Of a stretch of DNA of 64,000 bases, positions 34,406 to 43,838 are shown one piece after another; the first letter of the stretch is position 1, and each line of letters begins with the position of its first letter. Made by a program: the position numbers and the translations under genes. Source of the DNA: CAZMHJ01 sp046350635 (lineage in GTDB: Bacteria; Patescibacteriota; Saccharimonadia; Saccharimonadales; CAIOMD01); assembly GCA_046350635.1 (NCBI GenBank), contig JAXLZY010000002.1, positions 62,001-126,000 of the forward strand. The letters are read 5' to 3'. The notes below the pieces were generated by a model. That model worked only from the letters and a program-made list of their open reading frames with translations. It searched no databases and had not been told where the DNA came from.

Positions 34406-34618
34406 CTATTCTTTATCTCTTGCTTCTGTATAAATGCGGTCAACATCTTCTTCAGATATTCCCTCTTCTAACGCTAGACCATATAACTCACCGATAAGGT
34501 CGCCCTTATCGTCGTCAGATGTCGTTGTATCGCCGAGTACGGTATCGAATGCATTAAACAATGCCTGTTCTTTTTCTGCGTCTGTTTCAGGCGCTGCTTC
34601 GAAGTAGTATTCACTCAT
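34406..34618 (-). CDS. Small acidic protein between grpE and dnaK (70 residues)
   Basis: The 70-residue, very acidic, helical protein (EYYFEAAPETDAEKEQALFN at the start, EEGISEEDVDRIYTEARDKE at the end) has no recognised domain. Its ATG overlaps the grpE stop by 1 nt and it ends 11 bp before dnaK, so it is expressed with the heat-shock operon. It could be a co-chaperone-like adaptor, but nothing in the sequence proves it. Confidence 0.7.
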   Translation of the reverse strand: MSEYYFEAAPETDAEKEQALFNAFDTVLGDTTTSDDDKGDLIGELYGLALEEGISEEDVDRIYTEARDKE

Positions 34619-35088
34619 TACACAGTACCTCGCGTTACTTGGACCATTGCCGGACGGATAATAGTGTCATCAAACTGGTAGCCTGTTTGTAAAACGGCGG
34701 CTATCACCTCTGTGTCACCATCACCTTCGCCCATACTGACTGCTTCGTGCCTGCTCGGGTCAAATGGCTCACCTACGACACCAATTTTAGTGAGACCTAT
34801 TGATTCAAGCTGAGCTTCGAGCTGTGTTGCGATTGCACTTACGCCCTTAACCCATTGATGGTCTTTAATATCGGCAGGTTCGTGCGCAATAGCGCGCTCT
34901 ATATTATCGAGCACTGGCAAAAGTGCTAACACAGCCTGCTCTTTGCCATTTTGGGCGGCCCGTACCTTGTCTTCTTCGGCACGTCGACGATAGTTTATAA
35001 AGTCTGCTTGAACTCGCTGTAAGTCTGCAGTGAGCTCAACTAACTTTTCGTCTTCTTTTACTTGCTTTGGTGTCTTTGGTTTTGTCAT
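34618..35088 (-). CDS. grpE: GrpE nucleotide-exchange factor
   Basis: The 156-residue protein has an N-terminal coiled coil (LQRVQADFINYRRRAEEDK), a four-helix core and the conserved beta domain (GEPFDPSRHEAV, VLQTGYQFDDTIIRPAMVQV). It releases ADP from DnaK. It is slightly short compared with the usual 170-200 residues. It follows hrcA after 10 bp. Confidence 0.96.
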   Translation of the reverse strand: MTKPKTPKQVKEDEKLVELTADLQRVQADFINYRRRAEEDKVRAAQNGKEQAVLALLPVLDNIERAIAHEPADIKDHQWVKGVSAIATQLEAQLESIGLTKIGVVGEPFDPSRHEAVSMGEGDGDTEVIAAVLQTGYQFDDTIIRPAMVQVTRGTV

Positions 35089-35098
35089 ATTCTACCCC

Positions 35099-35812
35099 TT
35101 ATCTGTATAAACTAGCTTCTAGTGTTTTGCCGGTGTGTCGTACCAAGTTCATAACCGTACGGTAGCTTTGGCGCGTAGGCCCAACGATACCAATATAACT
35201 CCGGTCGCTGTATGGACTACGGAACCGGCTAACGATTAAGGTACAGCCACTAGCTTTGCCAATTGGATTTTCTTGGCCGATATAGACGCTGAGCGGTTCG
35301 TTTGGCTGAGCTTCGCGTAGCCAAGGCTCTAGGTTGTCTAAAAGCTGTGCTACTTCGTGGACAGCGGTACCATCGGCGAATTCCGGTTGGCTAAATAGGT
35401 TAGATATACCACTCATATAGAGCTGATCGCCTATGGTTGCAATGGCTAGATTTTGTGTGATTTCGACCAAGCTATCGACTGCGGATTTGATTGCTTGGGC
35501 TGATTCGCCTGCGCCGCGTACACGAACGTCAATCGCTCTCGCACTGCGATCGACATAAGGCGCTAGACCAGTTTCTGTAACTTCAGTTACTTGGTTTACA
35601 TAAAACCGATAGCCTTTGTCTGTTGGCACACGTCCAGCGGAAGTATGTGGTTGCTCGATATAACCCATTTCTTCTAGACGGGCCATTTCGGCACGAATTG
35701 TGGCTGAAGACACACCAAACAGGTTGGCAAGTAGCACCGAGCCCACGGGGGCCGCAACTTCTGCGTACTGCTCAACTATGGCATTTAGAATTTTCGCTTG
35801 TCTGTCAGTCAT
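35099..35812 (-). CDS. hrcA: HrcA heat-shock repressor (short form)
   Basis: The 237-residue protein is counted from ATG 35812; a GTG at 35821 is an alternative. It has an N-terminal winged helix (RQAKILNAIVEQYAEVAAPVGS, SSATIRAEMARLEEMGYIEQPHTSAGRVPTDKGYRFYV), a shortened central domain and a C-terminus with ENPIGKASGCTLIVSRF and GIVGPTRQSY. Usual HrcA is about 340 residues, so the inserted dimerisation region is trimmed. A perfect CIRCE operator lies just upstream. Confidence 0.95.
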   Translation of the reverse strand: MTDRQAKILNAIVEQYAEVAAPVGSVLLANLFGVSSATIRAEMARLEEMGYIEQPHTSAGRVPTDKGYRFYVNQVTEVTETGLAPYVDRSARAIDVRVRGAGESAQAIKSAVDSLVEITQNLAIATIGDQLYMSGISNLFSQPEFADGTAVHEVAQLLDNLEPWLREAQPNEPLSVYIGQENPIGKASGCTLIVSRFRSPYSDRSYIGIVGPTRQSYRTVMNLVRHTGKTLEASLYR

Positions 35813-35850
35813 GTCTGTCACTCACGCTAGCGTACTGCTAACATATCACT

Positions 35851-35880
35851 AGTATAGTTAAATTAGCACTCGTATGTCAA
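35851..35880 (-). promoter_or_regulatory. Heat-shock operon promoter
   Basis: TTGACA (35875-35880), an 18-nt spacer and TATACT (35851-35856) on the minus strand. The -35 box lies inside the CIRCE spacer, so bound HrcA would directly block RNA polymerase. Confidence 0.8.
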
Positions 35881-35889
35881 GAGTGCTAA
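35863..35889. promoter_or_regulatory. CIRCE operator (HrcA binding site)
   Basis: TTAGCACTC-N9-GAGTGCTAA is a perfect match to the CIRCE consensus and lies immediately upstream of hrcA. Confidence 0.97.
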
Positions 35890-35907
35890 ATGATAATTTT
35901 ACATCTG

Positions 35908-36642
35908 TTATCGCAAGAAATTATCTAGGTCTGCCAACAATTGTTGGGCATGTGAATGCGCGGCAGTTTGCTCGGCTACCCCAAAATTACCGCTAATGAT
36001 GTGTTCGTGGATTTCTTCGACCGTTACCTTAATGTCCCAGTTAATGACAAATTTAAAGTAAGACCGCTGGGTAGCTAATTGTATTTCGTTGGCTGCGCTT
36101 GTTAACCGACGTCGTTTTTCTTCTGGTGACATGACTCCCCTACCGTCCATTCGCTTCATCCATTCTTCGAAGGTAGGTGGCAAGATAAAAATAGGTATGG
36201 TTGTATCACTAAAACTCTTAATATTGTCACAACCTTGGATTTCAACATCCGTAATTGCTACTCTGCCCGTTTCTGCCGCTTTATAAAGCTCACGAATGCT
36301 AATGCCCGAAACCTGTTGGTTATGAATAATTGCTGCCTCTAGGTAAGCACCGTTTTTTAAGCCGTGTAAAAATTCATCTTCGCCAATAAACCAGTATTCT
36401 TCACCACTGCGTTCTGGCACTCCATTATTTATTCGAGGCCGGCGCGTCGTATCAGATACTAAAAAGTGATACTTACCCGTCATTATAAGCGAATTAATAA
36501 TTGTATTGCGTCCCGATGCTGATGGGCCAGCTACAACTACAAGTTGGGTAGTTTGTAAGATATCGAGAATTTCGAGGCTCGGTTTGTAATCGCGTAACAC
36601 TCGCTGGAAATCATGTAAATGTTTTAGTTGCGACTGCTCCAT
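35908..36642 (-). CDS. Guanylate-kinase-like protein with altered P-loop
   Basis: The 244-residue protein is built like guanylate kinase: P-loop region VVVAGPSASGRNTI, GMP-binding SDTTRRPR and GEEYWFIGEDEF, lid segment EKRRRLTSA. The canonical P-loop Lys (GxxGxGK) is replaced by Arg, and extra residues occur at both ends (usual length about 190-210). It may be the cell's Gmk with an unusual loop or a derived paralogue; no second gmk is in the window. TATAGT (36651-36656) ends 8 nt before ATG 36642. Confidence 0.78.
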   Translation of the reverse strand: MEQSQLKHLHDFQRVLRDYKPSLEILDILQTTQLVVVAGPSASGRNTIINSLIMTGKYHFLVSDTTRRPRINNGVPERSGEEYWFIGEDEFLHGLKNGAYLEAAIIHNQQVSGISIRELYKAAETGRVAITDVEIQGCDNIKSFSDTTIPIFILPPTFEEWMKRMDGRGVMSPEEKRRRLTSAANEIQLATQRSYFKFVINWDIKVTVEEIHEHIISGNFGVAEQTAAHSHAQQLLADLDNFLR

Positions 36643-36688
36643 ATAGATATACTATACTGTGTACCCCTAATAGAGTTAAAGGAGTTTT

Positions 36689-37147
36689 ATGAAAGCACCA
36701 GAGTTTTCGTTACCTGACCAAAATGGATCCATACATACCCTAAGCCAATATAGCGGCAAGTGGGTTATTGTGTACTTTTATCCAAAAGACGCCACACCTG
36801 GTTGTACAAAAGAAGCCTGCAGCTTTAGGGATGGGCGCCAAGTGCTAGAAGACGCCGGTGCGGTTGTGCTGGGAATTTCTAAGGACACTGTGGCGAGCCA
36901 CAAAAAATTTGCTGATGCGCATAAACTTAACTTTACGCTCTTAAGCGACACCTCGACCGAAACTATCCAAGCATTCGGGGCTTGGGGCAAAAAGAAGTTT
37001 ATGGGCCGTGAGTATATGGGAATTAATCGAAATACCTACCTTATTAACCCAGATGGCGAAATTGTCAAAACATACGAAGGCGTTAACCCACTCACCCATG
37101 TCGGCGAAGTTTTAAACGATTTAGTTACGTATAAATCTAAATCTTAA
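36689..37147 (+). CDS. bcp: Peroxiredoxin (Bcp/PrxQ type)
   Basis: The 152-residue thioredoxin-fold protein has peroxidatic Cys in DATPGCTKEACSFRD and a resolving Cys five residues later, the PrxQ pattern. It also has the conserved YFYPKDATPG, GISKDTVASHKKF and GINRNTYLINPDG. It reduces hydrogen and organic peroxides. An AAAGGAG Shine-Dalgarno precedes ATG 36689. It diverges from the guanylate-kinase-like gene. Confidence 0.95.
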   Translation: MKAPEFSLPDQNGSIHTLSQYSGKWVIVYFYPKDATPGCTKEACSFRDGRQVLEDAGAVVLGISKDTVASHKKFADAHKLNFTLLSDTSTETIQAFGAWGKKKFMGREYMGINRNTYLINPDGEIVKTYEGVNPLTHVGEVLNDLVTYKSKS

Positions 37148-37556
37148 AAAGAAAATACGGCTTTTTTATAAATAAAATCGTACGTAATTGTTTCTTATCA
37201 ATTTTGATGAGATGTGTATGTTGATGTTTAACCGAACGTCTTGGCGAATCGACTCCACGCGCATAGACACTGTAGCCGTTTGTTTCGTACTCAGAAATAA
37301 TTTTCATTAGCTCGTTATATTGATTTGCTTTTAACTCGGATAAGTTTTCGACGTGGGCGTATGGGATAAGCAGTAAATGCTCGATAACTCTGTGGCCTTC
37401 CCAGTAATCATACTTAACACCATTTTCAATTATGTAGAAATCTTTAAATTCCTTAATGTCTCCCTTAGTTTCTACCGGAGTGCAAAATGGGCAACTATCA
37501 TCACCTTTTTTATATTGCTTTCTGTATTTACGACATGTCGTATTGGCGTGATACAT
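37137..37556 (-). CDS. HIT-like protein with CxxC
   Basis: The 139-residue protein is counted from ATG 37556 (MYHANTTCRKYRKQY); an upstream in-frame start overlaps lepA and is less likely. It has a CPFC zinc-type motif near the start (CPFC after KKGDDS) and the histidine-triad signature VKHQHTHLIKI, plus HLLLIPYAHVENLSEL. HIT proteins are nucleotide hydrolases or transferases. It overlaps bcp by 11 bp, convergently. Confidence 0.8.
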   Translation of the reverse strand: MYHANTTCRKYRKQYKKGDDSCPFCTPVETKGDIKEFKDFYIIENGVKYDYWEGHRVIEHLLLIPYAHVENLSELKANQYNELMKIISEYETNGYSVYARGVDSPRRSVKHQHTHLIKIDKKQLRTILFIKKPYFLFKI

Positions 37557-37557
37557 G

Positions 37558-39339
37558 CTAGTCTCGTTTGAGCATAACTGTGAAGGCCTCGGCCGGAATA
37601 TCCACCTTGCCAAAGCGTTTCATGCGTTTTTTGCCTTTGGCTTGCTTGGCAAGAACCTTCTTTTTACGCGTTACATCACCACCATATAGGCCGGTGGTAA
37701 CATCTTTGCGGTAGGCACTTAAATCTTCACGGGCAATAAAGCGTGCGCCAACTGCAGCCTGTAAAGCTACCTGAAAGTTCTGGCGAGGTATAACTTCTTT
37801 GAGTTTTTTAACGGTTACGCGACCAAGGCCGTCAGCTTCGGTTTTATGAACCATCACACTCAGTGCATCGACGCGTTCGCCTGCCACATAAAAGTCTAAG
37901 CGCACTAAATCTTCGGCACGATAATCATGGAGCTCATAATTGAATGAACCATAGCCACTGGTAATGCTTTTGAGCTGGTCGTAAAAGTCTGTCAGAAGGT
38001 TTGCGAGTGGTGCATCAAAGCTGACAAGTGCTAACTGCGCATCAACATAGCTTAGGTTTTTATGAATGCCCCGTTTACTGACAATAAGTTGAATGACAGC
38101 ACCGACATATTCTTTCGGGCAAACAACCTCGCCCTTAATCCATGGTTCTTTGATTTCTAAAATCTGTGCTGGGTCTGGCAAGTCTGTAGCGCTTTTAATA
38201 TCAAGCTCTTCGCCATTTTGTAGTGTCACATGGTAATCAGTACTTGGGTTCGTGATGACAAGCTCGAGACCGTACTCACGTTCGAGTCGTTCTTTGACGA
38301 TATCCATGTGTAGTAAGCCCAGAAAGCCAATACGCACACCAAAACCAAGTACCGGTGAGTTTTCAGGTGCAAATTGGAGCGCTGAATCACTTAAACTAAG
38401 CTTTTCGATAGCATCTTTTAACAATTGGTAGTTTTCGTTGCTGTCCGGAAAGAACCCTGCATACACAAATGGTTTTACCTCTTGATATCCAGGCAATGCT
38501 TCGGTAGCTGGATTTTTAACAAGCGTTACCGTATCGCCTACGCGAGCTTCACGCGTGCTTTTAAGGTTCGTAACAACGTAGCCAATTTCACCAGACATAA
38601 GTTTGTCGGTCGGCGACATATCGGGTTTTAAGCAACCAACTTCAAGTGCTAATCCTTGGCTGTCAGTACCCATCATAAGCATTGCGTCGCTTTTATGTAG
38701 TGAGCCATCAAAAACACGCAGGTACAAAATTACACCACGATAATCATCGTAGTAACTATCAAAAATAAGTGCTCTAGTTGGCGCCTCTTGAATACCTTTT
38801 GGTGGTGAAATTTGCTCGACAACCGCATCGAGCACCTCTGGCACGCCAGCACCAGTTTTGGCTGAAATATGTAAGATATCTTCTTTTTTACAGCCCAGTA
38901 GCGAAATTACTTCTGCACTGACGCGTTCTACATCAGCTGCTGGCAAATCTATTTTATTTAGAACCGGAATAATCGTAAGATCAGCCGCTAGTGCTAAGTA
39001 CACATTGGCCAGAGTTTGCGCTTGGATGCCCTGGCTGGCATCGACAACTAAAATTGCACCCTCGCAGGCTTCGAGGCTCCGTGATACTTCATAACTAAAA
39101 TCAACATGACCGGGCGTATCAATTAAGTTGAGTTCATAGTCTTTGTACTGCATTCGCACCGGTGCGAGTTTGATAGTAATGCCTTTTTCTCGCTCTAGAT
39201 CCATTTTATCGAGTAATTGAGACTTCATATTTCGCTTATCGACAGTTTCGGTAATTTCAAGAAGTCTATCAGCAAGCGTGCTCTTGCCGTGGTCGATATG
39301 GGCGATAATACAAAAATTGCGAATGTGGTCGTACTGCAT
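37558..39339 (-). CDS. lepA: LepA (EF4) back-translocase
   Basis: The 593-residue translational GTPase has G1 AHIDHGKST, DTPGHVDFSYEV, NKIDLPAAD, and the LepA-specific C-terminal domain (TGLYGGDVTRKKKVLAKQAKGKKRMKRFG). TATAAT on the minus strand (39347-39352) ends 7 nt before ATG 39339, making the mRNA practically leaderless. Confidence 0.98.
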   Translation of the reverse strand: MQYDHIRNFCIIAHIDHGKSTLADRLLEITETVDKRNMKSQLLDKMDLEREKGITIKLAPVRMQYKDYELNLIDTPGHVDFSYEVSRSLEACEGAILVVDASQGIQAQTLANVYLALAADLTIIPVLNKIDLPAADVERVSAEVISLLGCKKEDILHISAKTGAGVPEVLDAVVEQISPPKGIQEAPTRALIFDSYYDDYRGVILYLRVFDGSLHKSDAMLMMGTDSQGLALEVGCLKPDMSPTDKLMSGEIGYVVTNLKSTREARVGDTVTLVKNPATEALPGYQEVKPFVYAGFFPDSNENYQLLKDAIEKLSLSDSALQFAPENSPVLGFGVRIGFLGLLHMDIVKERLEREYGLELVITNPSTDYHVTLQNGEELDIKSATDLPDPAQILEIKEPWIKGEVVCPKEYVGAVIQLIVSKRGIHKNLSYVDAQLALVSFDAPLANLLTDFYDQLKSITSGYGSFNYELHDYRAEDLVRLDFYVAGERVDALSVMVHKTEADGLGRVTVKKLKEVIPRQNFQVALQAAVGARFIAREDLSAYRKDVTTGLYGGDVTRKKKVLAKQAKGKKRMKRFGKVDIPAEAFTVMLKRD

Positions 39340-39357
39340 CGGGGTTATTATACCGTA

Positions 39358-40932
39358 TTAATCGAGTTTTACCGGCCTAAGGGCAAAGCGCCTAACGCGT
39401 TCGACTACAATTTTTGCTTCTTCGAGCTCGAATAAATACGAAACTGCTGTGTGCACAATAAAGGTCACGCTCGCAATAATCGTTAGGTTTAAGAGTAAGA
39501 CAAAGCCTGTATCGTTCGCGTTAAGTTGAAAGAACTGTACTGTTATGAACGCTGCAAACGCACTAAAACCTGTTACCGAAAGTGTTTTACCAAGTGATGA
39601 TAAGAAGGCTCTGTTAAACAGGTGTCTGTCGCGCTTCACGATTACGGCAACTAACAGAAATACTTCCGTTGCTGCAACAATGCTTTGGGCAAGCGCTAGC
39701 CCACTCACACCATAAGCTGTCGGCTTAGATAAGTTGTAGGCAAGAATAATATTTAGAAAAATAGCAAATATTGATACATATAGCGGTGTTTTCGTATCTT
39801 TATGCGCATAAAAATATCGTGACATTAACGTATAAATTATTCTGAAGAAAATTGCGATACACAAGAACCCAAAGATAAGTGCAATGACGTTATTACCTCT
39901 CGCAAAAATAATACGCGCTAAGTAGCCACGGGCAAAATAACTAACTACCACAACAGGCAAAGCTATCCATATCATGGTTCGAAGCACGCGTATAAACTCT
40001 TTACGGAATAAATCTACCCGCCCCTGCGCAAGCCTAGTTGTTAGCCGTGGGAACGCCGCTGTTGAAATGGCGTTACCAATAAGCATGACCGGTGCGTTAT
40101 ATAACACAAGTGCGTTTTCGTAATTAGTAACCGAACCGATAGATAGGTGCGATGCAAACCGAGTTTCGACAATGCTATTAATGTTATCGATTCCCTGGTC
40201 GATACTTCTGGCTGGCAAAATTCTTAAGACCTCACGAAAACTTTTGTTCTTAAAGTCAATGTAGGGTCGATAGCGAAAGTTAAGTCCAACCATACCAAGT
40301 GCAACGACGAGTAGTTGCAAGATTGCGCCAAGGGCAACACCTAGGCTTAGACCGACGATTCCATACTTTTCACCAAAAATATAAATGCTTGCAATAATAG
40401 CGCCGTTATAAAAGAGTGGCGCAACCGCAAAGAAGAAGAAACGCCCAGTTGCCTGTTGAACCGTTGTTAAGACCGTGGAAATAGAGAACAAGAAAATATT
40501 CACAGAAACAATACGCATAATCGCAACAGACAGATGAAGCTGCTCTGGAGTAAACCCAGGTGCGACGATGTACTTTATGAGGGGCTCAGCGAAAATAATG
40601 ATTAAAAGCGCTGCGAAAAAACCAACAAATGCAAGAGCGTTAAGAATATAACTTGCAACATCCCAGGCAGATTGCCGACTTTTTTGTAATTTTTCGCTTA
40701 AAATTGGCAAAAAGGCCACACCGAGAGCGCCGGAAGCCAATGTGAAAAATACGAAGTCAGGAATTTTGAAGGCAGCGAAGTATGCGTCTGATTCAAAATT
40801 CACAAAGTTAGCATTAATCAATTTAGTGCGTAAAACACCTAAAATAATGCCAAGTAAAGAAGCACCAGCAAGAAGTGTTGCGGCCGAGCCAAGTGATAGT
40901 TTTTTGTTAGCACGTGTTAAAAAACGGTTCAT
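39358..40932 (-). CDS. murJ: MurJ lipid II flippase
   Basis: The 524-residue protein has 14 predicted membrane helices and the MurJ/MviN pattern (PDFVFFTLASGALGVAFLPILSE, LPARSIDQGIDNINSIVETRFAS). It flips lipid II across the membrane for peptidoglycan synthesis. It belongs to the same gene run as ftsH, lepA and tilS. Confidence 0.93.
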   Translation of the reverse strand: MNRFLTRANKKLSLGSAATLLAGASLLGIILGVLRTKLINANFVNFESDAYFAAFKIPDFVFFTLASGALGVAFLPILSEKLQKSRQSAWDVASYILNALAFVGFFAALLIIIFAEPLIKYIVAPGFTPEQLHLSVAIMRIVSVNIFLFSISTVLTTVQQATGRFFFFAVAPLFYNGAIIASIYIFGEKYGIVGLSLGVALGAILQLLVVALGMVGLNFRYRPYIDFKNKSFREVLRILPARSIDQGIDNINSIVETRFASHLSIGSVTNYENALVLYNAPVMLIGNAISTAAFPRLTTRLAQGRVDLFRKEFIRVLRTMIWIALPVVVVSYFARGYLARIIFARGNNVIALIFGFLCIAIFFRIIYTLMSRYFYAHKDTKTPLYVSIFAIFLNIILAYNLSKPTAYGVSGLALAQSIVAATEVFLLVAVIVKRDRHLFNRAFLSSLGKTLSVTGFSAFAAFITVQFFQLNANDTGFVLLLNLTIIASVTFIVHTAVSYLFELEEAKIVVERVRRFALRPVKLD

Positions 40933-40986
40933 TCGATAACCTTACCGACTATTATAGGTGTATTTGTGTTCAAATTCGAGAAAATC

Positions 40987-42852
40987 TTAGTAGAGCGCTG
41001 CTTCTTTAGGAAGTTTAGTACCTGTAAGGATTTTTTCTACTTCTTCGGCCTCGACTGTTTCTTTTTCGAGCAAGGCGTCTTTAAGTTTTTCAAGGAAATC
41101 GCGATTGGCTTTTATTACCGTTCGAGCACGCTTTGCGGCTTCTGTAATTAAGTTTTCGACTTCTTCATCTATAACTTTGGCGGTTTCATCAGAATATTGT
41201 CGCTCGTGAACAATGCGGTCCATCATCATACCGTCTTCTACATGGAATACTTGATCGCGAAGTTTCTTACCCATACCTTGGTTAACAACCATTTCACGAG
41301 CAAGTTCAGCTGCTTTTTGTAAATCACTACCGGCACCGGTTGTAACGCGCTCAGATCCATAAATCACTTCTTCTGCAATACGTCCACCAAGCATACGCGC
41401 CAAAATGTCTTTGTACTCAATAATGCTGTGGTAACTTTTATCTTCGGGTGGGATAAACCACGTAACGCCACCCGTGCCGCCACGCGGAATAATCGTGACC
41501 TTATGCACTAAATCGCTGTCCGGGAGAACTTGGCCGACAATTGCATGCCCTGCTTCATGATATGCAGTCAGTTCTTTTTCTTTATCATTCATGATTTTAT
41601 TCTTACGCTCTGGGCCAATTGCTACCTTTTCGAACGCGTTAGTGACATCTTCGCTAGTAATTTCTGTGCGATTCCCCCGTGCTGCAATAATTGCTGCTTC
41701 GTTTGCAATGTTGGCAAGGTCGGCACCACTTGAACCTGCCGTTTTAGCAGCAAGCGCATCAAGATCTACATTTTTAGCAAGTGGCTTCTTTTCGAAATGT
41801 ACTTTTAAGATTGCAAGGCGATCTTTACGATCGGGTAAGCCAATACCAACACGGCGATCAAAGCGACCTGGGCGTAGAAGCGCTGGATCGAGCACATCCA
41901 TACGGTTGGTTGCAGCCAGAACAATAACGTTTTGACCCTGCTCGAATCCATCCATCTCAACCAAAATTTGGTTAAGGGTCTGTTCACGCTCATCATGGCC
42001 ACCACCCATGCCGCTACCGCGGCGGCGACCGACTGCGTCTATTTCATCGATAAAGATAATGCATGGGGCATTCTTTTTTGCCTTACTAAATAAGTCACGC
42101 ACACGGCTAGCACCAACACCAACAAACATTTCTACGAACTCTGAACCACTAATACTGAAGAATGGTACGTTAGCCTCGCCCGCGACGGCGCGAGCAAGCA
42201 TGGTTTTACCGGTACCCGGAGGCCCTACTAAAAGCACACCTTTTGGAATACGTGCACCTACTCCCAGGAACTTTTTGGGATACTTTAAGAATTCAACGAC
42301 TTCTTCTAGGTCTTGCTTAGCTTCTTCGTTACCGGCAATATCAGTAAATTTAACAGCCTCTTTTTCAGAGCCATAGAGCTTAGCACCGCTTTTACCAAAG
42401 CCCATTGCTTGGTTACCTTGACCCTGTGCAGAGCGGAGCATAAAGACAAGTACGAGCGTAATAATAATTACTGGTAATAGGTTGATTGCTATTGCCGTCC
42501 AGGTGGCACCAGAGCTGGAAACTGGCTTAAAGTCTACCGTTACATCACGGTTTGTGAGACCGCCAGGACCATAAATGCTTGTACCGTCTTCTTTACGAGT
42601 CTGTTCTGTTGGCTTATCACCACCCTTGGTGGTAACAGTAATTTTGTTGCCATCAACAAGTAAGCGGCTAATTTCGCCTTTATTAGCCCTGTTCATAACA
42701 TCGTTATACGACTTATCGGCGAGCTTAGTTGGTTGGTTGTAGCTTAAAAAGAATATGGCAGCAAACACTGCAATAATAACGATAAAACCGATATTCTTAA
42801 GCCATTTACGTTGATTTGAAGGGGTTGGTACGGGGGGTAATTTCTTTGCCAT
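40987..42852 (-). CDS. ftsH: FtsH membrane AAA+ metalloprotease
   Basis: The 621-residue protein has two N-terminal helices flanking a small extracytoplasmic domain. The AAA+ module has Walker A GPPGTGKT, IIFIDEIDAVGRRRG and the second-region-of-homology arginine. The Zn-protease motif is HEAGH (about 430). It degrades unstable or unassembled membrane and cytoplasmic proteins. TATAAT (42861-42866, minus strand) ends 8 nt before ATG 42852. Confidence 0.98.
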   Translation of the reverse strand: MAKKLPPVPTPSNQRKWLKNIGFIVIIAVFAAIFFLSYNQPTKLADKSYNDVMNRANKGEISRLLVDGNKITVTTKGGDKPTEQTRKEDGTSIYGPGGLTNRDVTVDFKPVSSSGATWTAIAINLLPVIIITLVLVFMLRSAQGQGNQAMGFGKSGAKLYGSEKEAVKFTDIAGNEEAKQDLEEVVEFLKYPKKFLGVGARIPKGVLLVGPPGTGKTMLARAVAGEANVPFFSISGSEFVEMFVGVGASRVRDLFSKAKKNAPCIIFIDEIDAVGRRRGSGMGGGHDEREQTLNQILVEMDGFEQGQNVIVLAATNRMDVLDPALLRPGRFDRRVGIGLPDRKDRLAILKVHFEKKPLAKNVDLDALAAKTAGSSGADLANIANEAAIIAARGNRTEITSEDVTNAFEKVAIGPERKNKIMNDKEKELTAYHEAGHAIVGQVLPDSDLVHKVTIIPRGGTGGVTWFIPPEDKSYHSIIEYKDILARMLGGRIAEEVIYGSERVTTGAGSDLQKAAELAREMVVNQGMGKKLRDQVFHVEDGMMMDRIVHERQYSDETAKVIDEEVENLITEAAKRARTVIKANRDFLEKLKDALLEKETVEAEEVEKILTGTKLPKEAALY

Positions 42853-42870
42853 GTTCGTTTATTATACGAA

Positions 42871-43782
42871 TTATTTTATATCTTGACTACTTCTTGATTG
42901 AAAGCGCGCCGAACGCTTTGTTAGTTGTACTGTAATACCGCTGGCGTGAATAACTTTACCGGCTGGCAGAGTTTTAATTTGGACTGTCACACGCTCAATA
43001 GTTTTACGGTCTACTTCTTTCGCGCCAGCACGAAATAAGAGTGCCCTCATCACTTCTTTTGCAATCGCATGAGGTAAGCTAATAAACCAGTTTCTACTCA
43101 GGACAAGCGTCCCTTTGTGTAATCCCCTTCTTAAAAGTCCTTGTATTTCACTATCTAGCTTCTGATTAGTCGTGTGTATTGACTGCAAAATGGCAAGCCA
43201 TGCGTTGCGTTGCTCGGCTGTCATTCTTGAAACAATTGTATGCCTAACTGTATTCCGAAGATACTTTGGGTCTATATTCGTACTATCTTCGCGCCATTCC
43301 AAATTATGCTCCTGCGCATAGGTGATAAGTTCACTTTTCGGTATATGAAGTAGTGGTCGCATTCGTTCATTAGTACTTGCGAGTGAGGTTAGGCCACTAC
43401 GACCCGTACCCCGAATGATGTTAATGATACTTGTTTCGATAACGTCATCTTGATGATGGGCAGTAATAAGAGAGTCGGCGCCGTATTTTTGAGCAATCTT
43501 TCGTAAGAAGTTGTATCGGTGTTTGCGTGCTTCGGCTTCGCTAGCATCGGGGCCAAGTTCGTGTCGCTCACTTTCAAATGGCAATTGGTATTGCTCTGCA
43601 AGCCCTTGCACGAACAGCGCATCATCTTGCGAATCTTTACGTATGCCATGATCAAAATGAGCCACGATTAAATGGACATTTGGCAGTTTAGAGAGCAAAT
43701 CGAGCAAGACAACAGAGTCTACTCCCCCTGAAACCGCAACAATATAGGTACCCGCTGGCACAGAAATATGTTGTTCGCTCAT
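42871..43782 (-). CDS. tilS: TilS, tRNA-Ile lysidine synthetase (short form)
   Basis: The 303-residue N-type ATP pyrophosphatase has PP-loop SGGVDS (18-23), HFDHGIRKDSQDDA, and LITAHHQDDVIET. It converts C34 of tRNA-Ile2(CAU) to lysidine so that it reads AUA; a tRNA with exactly that anticodon lies 5.4 kb away at 49171. The C-terminal extra domains of larger TilS proteins (about 430 residues) are absent. TATGAT (43791-43796) ends 8 nt before ATG 43782. Confidence 0.95.
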   Translation of the reverse strand: MSEQHISVPAGTYIVAVSGGVDSVVLLDLLSKLPNVHLIVAHFDHGIRKDSQDDALFVQGLAEQYQLPFESERHELGPDASEAEARKHRYNFLRKIAQKYGADSLITAHHQDDVIETSIINIIRGTGRSGLTSLASTNERMRPLLHIPKSELITYAQEHNLEWREDSTNIDPKYLRNTVRHTIVSRMTAEQRNAWLAILQSIHTTNQKLDSEIQGLLRRGLHKGTLVLSRNWFISLPHAIAKEVMRALLFRAGAKEVDRKTIERVTVQIKTLPAGKVIHASGITVQLTKRSARFQSRSSQDIK

Positions 43783-43838
43783 TTATATTTATCATACAGG
43801 ACTAAAAATGTAGTTCTGTGGATATAAAGATGTTTCGC

